Positions 53,580 to 55,858 of a stretch of 55,858 bases of DNA are shown here, piece by piece. Source of the DNA: an uncultured Porphyromonadaceae bacterium. Its GTDB lineage: Bacteria; Bacteroidota; Bacteroidia; Bacteroidales; Muribaculaceae. The notes below the pieces were generated by a model. It was not told the origin of the DNA, did no database searches, and saw only the letters and a list, made by a program, of their open reading frames with translations. Location of the stretch: positions 1 through 55,858 of the forward strand of contig UQLO01000016.1 in assembly GCA_900541865.1 (NCBI GenBank). The letters are read 5' to 3'. The stretch's first letter is position 1; each line of letters opens with the position of its first letter. Made by a program: the position numbers and the translations under genes.

Positions 53580-54302
53580 TTATTGAGGCAAAGCGGAGGC
53601 TATTGCGCGGCGCGACTCGTCCATCAGCGACGTAAGCTCGTGGCGTCCCTCGGGACCCGGCTGGATGGGGCGGTGTATGGTCAGGGTTATGGTGCCGTAG
53701 CGCGGAAGCAGGGCCGAGCGCGGCATAACGTCGTAGGCGCCGTCGATGGTCACCGGGACCACCGGCAGATTGAACTCCATAGCGAGCTGGTAGGCGCCAC
53801 GGCGGAATGAGTGGAGCTTGCCGTCGGGTGTCCGCGACCCTTCCGGGAAGACTACCACGCTCATGCCGCCGGCGAGTTGCTTCTCGGCCGTCGCCATGGT
53901 GCGGCGCACCGCCGCCGGAGTGGAGTTGTCGACGTAGATATGGCCCGATACCTTGCAGCTGTAGCCTACAAGGGGTATCTTGCTGAGGCCTTTCTTCATC
54001 ATCCACCGGAAATTATGACCCAGATAGCCGTAGACGGCGAAGATGTCGTAAGCACCTTGATGGTTGGCCACAAAGACGTAGCTTGTGCCCTGACTGATGT
54101 TTTCGCGGCCGCGAACGCGAACGCGAACCATCGACAGCACGCAGAATATGCGCGCCCACCAGTGAGGAAACCAGTAGCCCGCCCAACGACCCATGCCCAG
54201 AATACTGAACACTATGGTGATGCTGGCCGTGAGAATGGTGGCCAACAACAGTAGGGGCCACATTATAGTGAATTGGTAGATGCGGTAGAAAAACATTGCC
54301 AT
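53580..54302 (-). CDS. plsC: 1-acyl-sn-glycerol-3-phosphate acyltransferase
   Basis: 240 residues from the ATG at 54302; a second start at 54296 is equally possible, and the reading to 54377 crosses the promoter. N-terminal membrane segment (FTIMWPLLLLATILTASITIVF). HX4D motif NHQGAYD (His81, Asp86), VFPEGSRT (151-158) and IPLVGYS complete the family set. It makes phosphatidic acid at the membrane. Promoter at 54348-54355. It is upstream of the M23 gene with a 16-base gap, so they are probably co-transcribed. Confidence 0.92.
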   Translation of the reverse strand: MAMFFYRIYQFTIMWPLLLLATILTASITIVFSILGMGRWAGYWFPHWWARIFCVLSMVRVRVRGRENISQGTSYVFVANHQGAYDIFAVYGYLGHNFRWMMKKGLSKIPLVGYSCKVSGHIYVDNSTPAAVRRTMATAEKQLAGGMSVVVFPEGSRTPDGKLHSFRRGAYQLAMEFNLPVVPVTIDGAYDVMPRSALLPRYGTITLTIHRPIQPGPEGRHELTSLMDESRRAIASALPQ

Positions 54303-54347
54303 GGCAGTAAGGAGGCGGGAGTGGGCTGCGTGCCGGCCTCCGCCTCG

Positions 54348-54355
54348 CAAAAATA
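54348..54355 (-). promoter_or_regulatory. -7 box of plsC-M23
   Basis: The minus strand reads TATTTTTG, preceded by a T-run and G, 45 bases before the ATG at 54302. Confidence 0.6.
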
Positions 54356-54416
54356 CAAAAAAAAACCGACATTGCACCCTGCAACTTTAAAATAGGGCGC
54401 TTTCAGATATTTTTTG

Positions 54417-54424
54417 TAATTTTG
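54417..54424 (+). promoter_or_regulatory. -7 box abutting the AI-2E transporter start
   Basis: TAATTTTG ends 7 bases before the ATG at 54432, preceded by TTTTTTG as at trmN6. A near-leaderless mRNA is implied. Confidence 0.6.
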
Positions 54425-54431
54425 GGGCGAT

Positions 54432-55604
54432 ATGACAAAGAACGAACCAACTATGCCTCCGGTGGGCGCCGAAACGGCCCCACGGCGACCTTTTACCTTC
54501 GACCGAGTGGTGCGCATACTCATCGGTGTGGCCGTTTTGGTGGCCGCCGTGTGGCTTGTGAACATCCTCAAGTCTGTCCTTCTGCCGTTTTTGATTGCAT
54601 GGCTGATAGCATATCTTCTGGAGCCGTTTGTGCAGTACAATATCCGGCTGCTCGGTGTGCGCCGGCGTTGGTTGCCCGTTTTCATGACTCTTTTCGAAAT
54701 GTGCCTGATTGGGTGCGTGCTGGGCATTTTCCTGGTGCCGTCCATAATCCGCGAAACGCACCAGGTGGCCGATTTTGTGGCACGCTATGCCAATGCCGGC
54801 ACCGAAATCCCCTTCATTCCGCCGGTAGTCCACCAGTTCTTGCAGCAGAATATCGACTTTGAGCTCATTGCCCGCGAACTCACCCGCGAGGACATCACCA
54901 GTGTGATCGACTTCATCGGCGAGTTCTTGATCAGCGGCTTCAATATTGTCATGGGCGTGGTGAGCTGGTTCATAACCTTGCTCTACCTCGTATTCATCAT
55001 GCTCGACTATGAGCGCCTCCTCAAAGGCTTCCGACGGCTGGTGCCTCCAAAGTATCGCGAAACAACATTCCGCATCGGAAACGACATCAAGGACTCCATG
55101 AACCACTATTTTCGCGGTCAGGCGCTGGTGGCACTCATTGTGGGCGTGCTGTTCTGCATTGGTTTCGCTATCGTCGGGCTGCCGATGGCCGTGGTGCTCG
55201 GGCTTTTCATAGGCCTGCTCAACATGGTGCCTTACCTTCAACTTATTTCGCTCATTCCCACTACATTGCTCTGCCTGGTTAGCAGCGTCGACAGTGGCGC
55301 CCAGTTCTGGCCCCTGTGGTGGAGTTGCATGCTGGTCTACATAGTGGTGCAGTGCATACAGGACCTTTTCCTCACTCCCAAAATAATGGGAAAGACAATG
55401 GGGCTCAACCCGGCCGTTATTCTGCTTTCGCTTTCGGTGTGGGGCACTCTATTCGGTTTCATCGGACTCATAATCGCACTGCCGCTCACAACCCTCCTGC
55501 TGGCCTACTACAACCTCTACATCACCTCCCGCGAAGACGGCGAAACCCCTTCCGAGCACAAAGAAGATTCCGACGCCTTCCGCCGCATGATCGACGAGCC
55601 CTAA
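54432..55604 (+). CDS. AI-2E family transporter
   Basis: 390 residues with about eight membrane helices. Family segments are LPFLIAWLIAYLLEPF, IKDSMNHYFRGQALVALIVG, GLLNMVPYLQ and LTPKIMGKTMGLNPAVILLSL. The name comes from autoinducer-2 export, but members also act as Na+/H+ antiporters or exporters of other solutes. The soluble C-terminal tail is charged. It is followed by the REPIN-like array. Confidence 0.92.
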   Translation: MTKNEPTMPPVGAETAPRRPFTFDRVVRILIGVAVLVAAVWLVNILKSVLLPFLIAWLIAYLLEPFVQYNIRLLGVRRRWLPVFMTLFEMCLIGCVLGIFLVPSIIRETHQVADFVARYANAGTEIPFIPPVVHQFLQQNIDFELIARELTREDITSVIDFIGEFLISGFNIVMGVVSWFITLLYLVFIMLDYERLLKGFRRLVPPKYRETTFRIGNDIKDSMNHYFRGQALVALIVGVLFCIGFAIVGLPMAVVLGLFIGLLNMVPYLQLISLIPTTLLCLVSSVDSGAQFWPLWWSCMLVYIVVQCIQDLFLTPKIMGKTMGLNPAVILLSLSVWGTLFGFIGLIIALPLTTLLLAYYNLYITSREDGETPSEHKEDSDAFRRMIDEP

Positions 55605-55858
55605 CGCCCCCGACAGCTGATATGGAGTGACGGCTTCAGCCGTCACCGACGCGCCGTGGCATTCTTCTTTTTCGCGGAAGTTTCCCTTCGGGAAATGGCG
55701 AGGGCTGAAGCCCTCGGTCCATACGTTGGCGACGCTTTTTTCGCTGGCGCTATGGAGTGACGGCTTCAGCCGTCACCGACGCGCCGGTGCATTCTTCTTT
55801 TCGCGGAAGTTTCCCTTCGGGAAAGGGCGAGGGCTGAAGCCCTCGGTCCATACGTTGG
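55605..55858. repeat. REPIN-like tandem array (two units, may continue past the window)
   Basis: Unit 1 is 55621-55723 and unit 2 is 55751-55852, period 130. Each starts TATGGAGTGACGGC-TTCA, a 7-bp stem hairpin (TGACGGC/GCCGTCA), has a middle hairpin TTTCCC-TTC-GGGAAA, and ends with CGAGGGC-TGAA-GCCCTCG then TCCATA. The end is therefore an inverted version of the start (TATGGA...GGGCTTCAGCCC). The units differ by a few single-base indels and substitutions. The spacer CGTTGG after unit 2 repeats that after unit 1, so a third unit may follow. There is no coding content. Confidence 0.85.

Noticed and set aside
55621..55858. CRISPR array
   Set aside because: The repeat unit is about 102 bp with internal hairpins and the spacers are short and identical, not unique 30-mers. 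No cas genes are near.

Overview
The window looks like a chromosomal piece of a GC-rich member of the Bacteroidales, most likely Muribaculaceae or a close relative. The evidence is: Bacteroidetes-type promoters (-7 box TAnnTTTG, sometimes with a -33 TTTG about 19-20 bases upstream), a protein with a type IX secretion (T9SS) sorting tail, a complete Bat aerotolerance operon, the Bacteroidetes form of RNA polymerase omega, DUF4924, DUF4254 and DUF6443 proteins, and an archetypal Bacteroides glycogen-use cluster. The family-level placement is inference. No tRNA, rRNA, CRISPR array, integrase or transposase gene was seen. Coding density is high, and the only gaps near 200-250 bases hold promoters, terminators and repeats.

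Layout. 1-7005 (minus): a three-gene secreted cassette made of a 1127-residue SpvB/YD-repeat-like protein, a small T9SS-sorted protein and an RHS/DUF6443 protein cut by the left edge just before the RHS core signature. 7143-11629 (minus): a secreted GH35 beta-galactosidase and a secreted CotH-kinase protein, with an odd repeat-rich intergenic region between them. 11802-13006 (minus): rpoZ and bamD. 13116-15254 (minus): an orphan TPR-type sensor kinase. 15400-20750 (minus): a glycogen/alpha-glucan operon (debranching enzyme, glycosyltransferase, GH57) ending in a cytidylate-kinase-like gene. 20973-22238 (plus): an unknown lipoprotein. 22235-25028 (minus): PAP2 phosphatase and an LtaS-like sulfatase-fold enzyme, separated by a 162-bp repeat. 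25236-36086 (minus): MoxR, DUF58, a BatD-like partner, BatA, BatB, BatC, BatD, BatE, then NDH-2 and an Eis-like acetyltransferase. 36270-40964 (minus): DUF4254, GT9, ruvB, a second copy of the 162-bp repeat, uvrC. 41062-51808: mostly plus-strand housekeeping genes (trmN6, CPBP protease, PRTase-HAD pair, thioredoxin-like protein, mnmA, DUF151 nuclease, nucleoside transporter, rsmE, kdsA, TPR protein), with engB on the minus strand. 52037-55604: DUF4924, a degenerate M23 protein, plsC and an AI-2E family transporter. The right end is a REPIN-like repeat array.

How the genes work together. The debranching enzyme, glycosyltransferase and GH57 enzyme should act on one intracellular alpha-glucan. 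The MoxR/Bat proteins form one membrane and periplasm complex in which von Willebrand A (vWA) proteins are served by an AAA+ ATPase. KdsA, the GT9 enzyme, PlsC, PAP2 and the LtaS-like enzyme all serve envelope synthesis. MnmA, RsmE, TrmN6 and EngB serve translation.

Most notable: (i) two near-identical 162-bp elements with 16-bp terminal inverted repeats, the second fitted exactly between the ruvB stop and the uvrC start; (ii) a family of short hairpin repeats whose stems covary while the loop and a TATGGA flank stay fixed, arranged as inverted doublets (REPIN-like); (iii) a split SpvB/RHS plus T9SS cassette that resembles a polymorphic-toxin locus; (iv) -7 boxes only 6-9 bases before the start codon on the plus strand, implying nearly leaderless mRNAs; (v) a GH57 enzyme with Asn where the catalytic acid/base Asp is expected.
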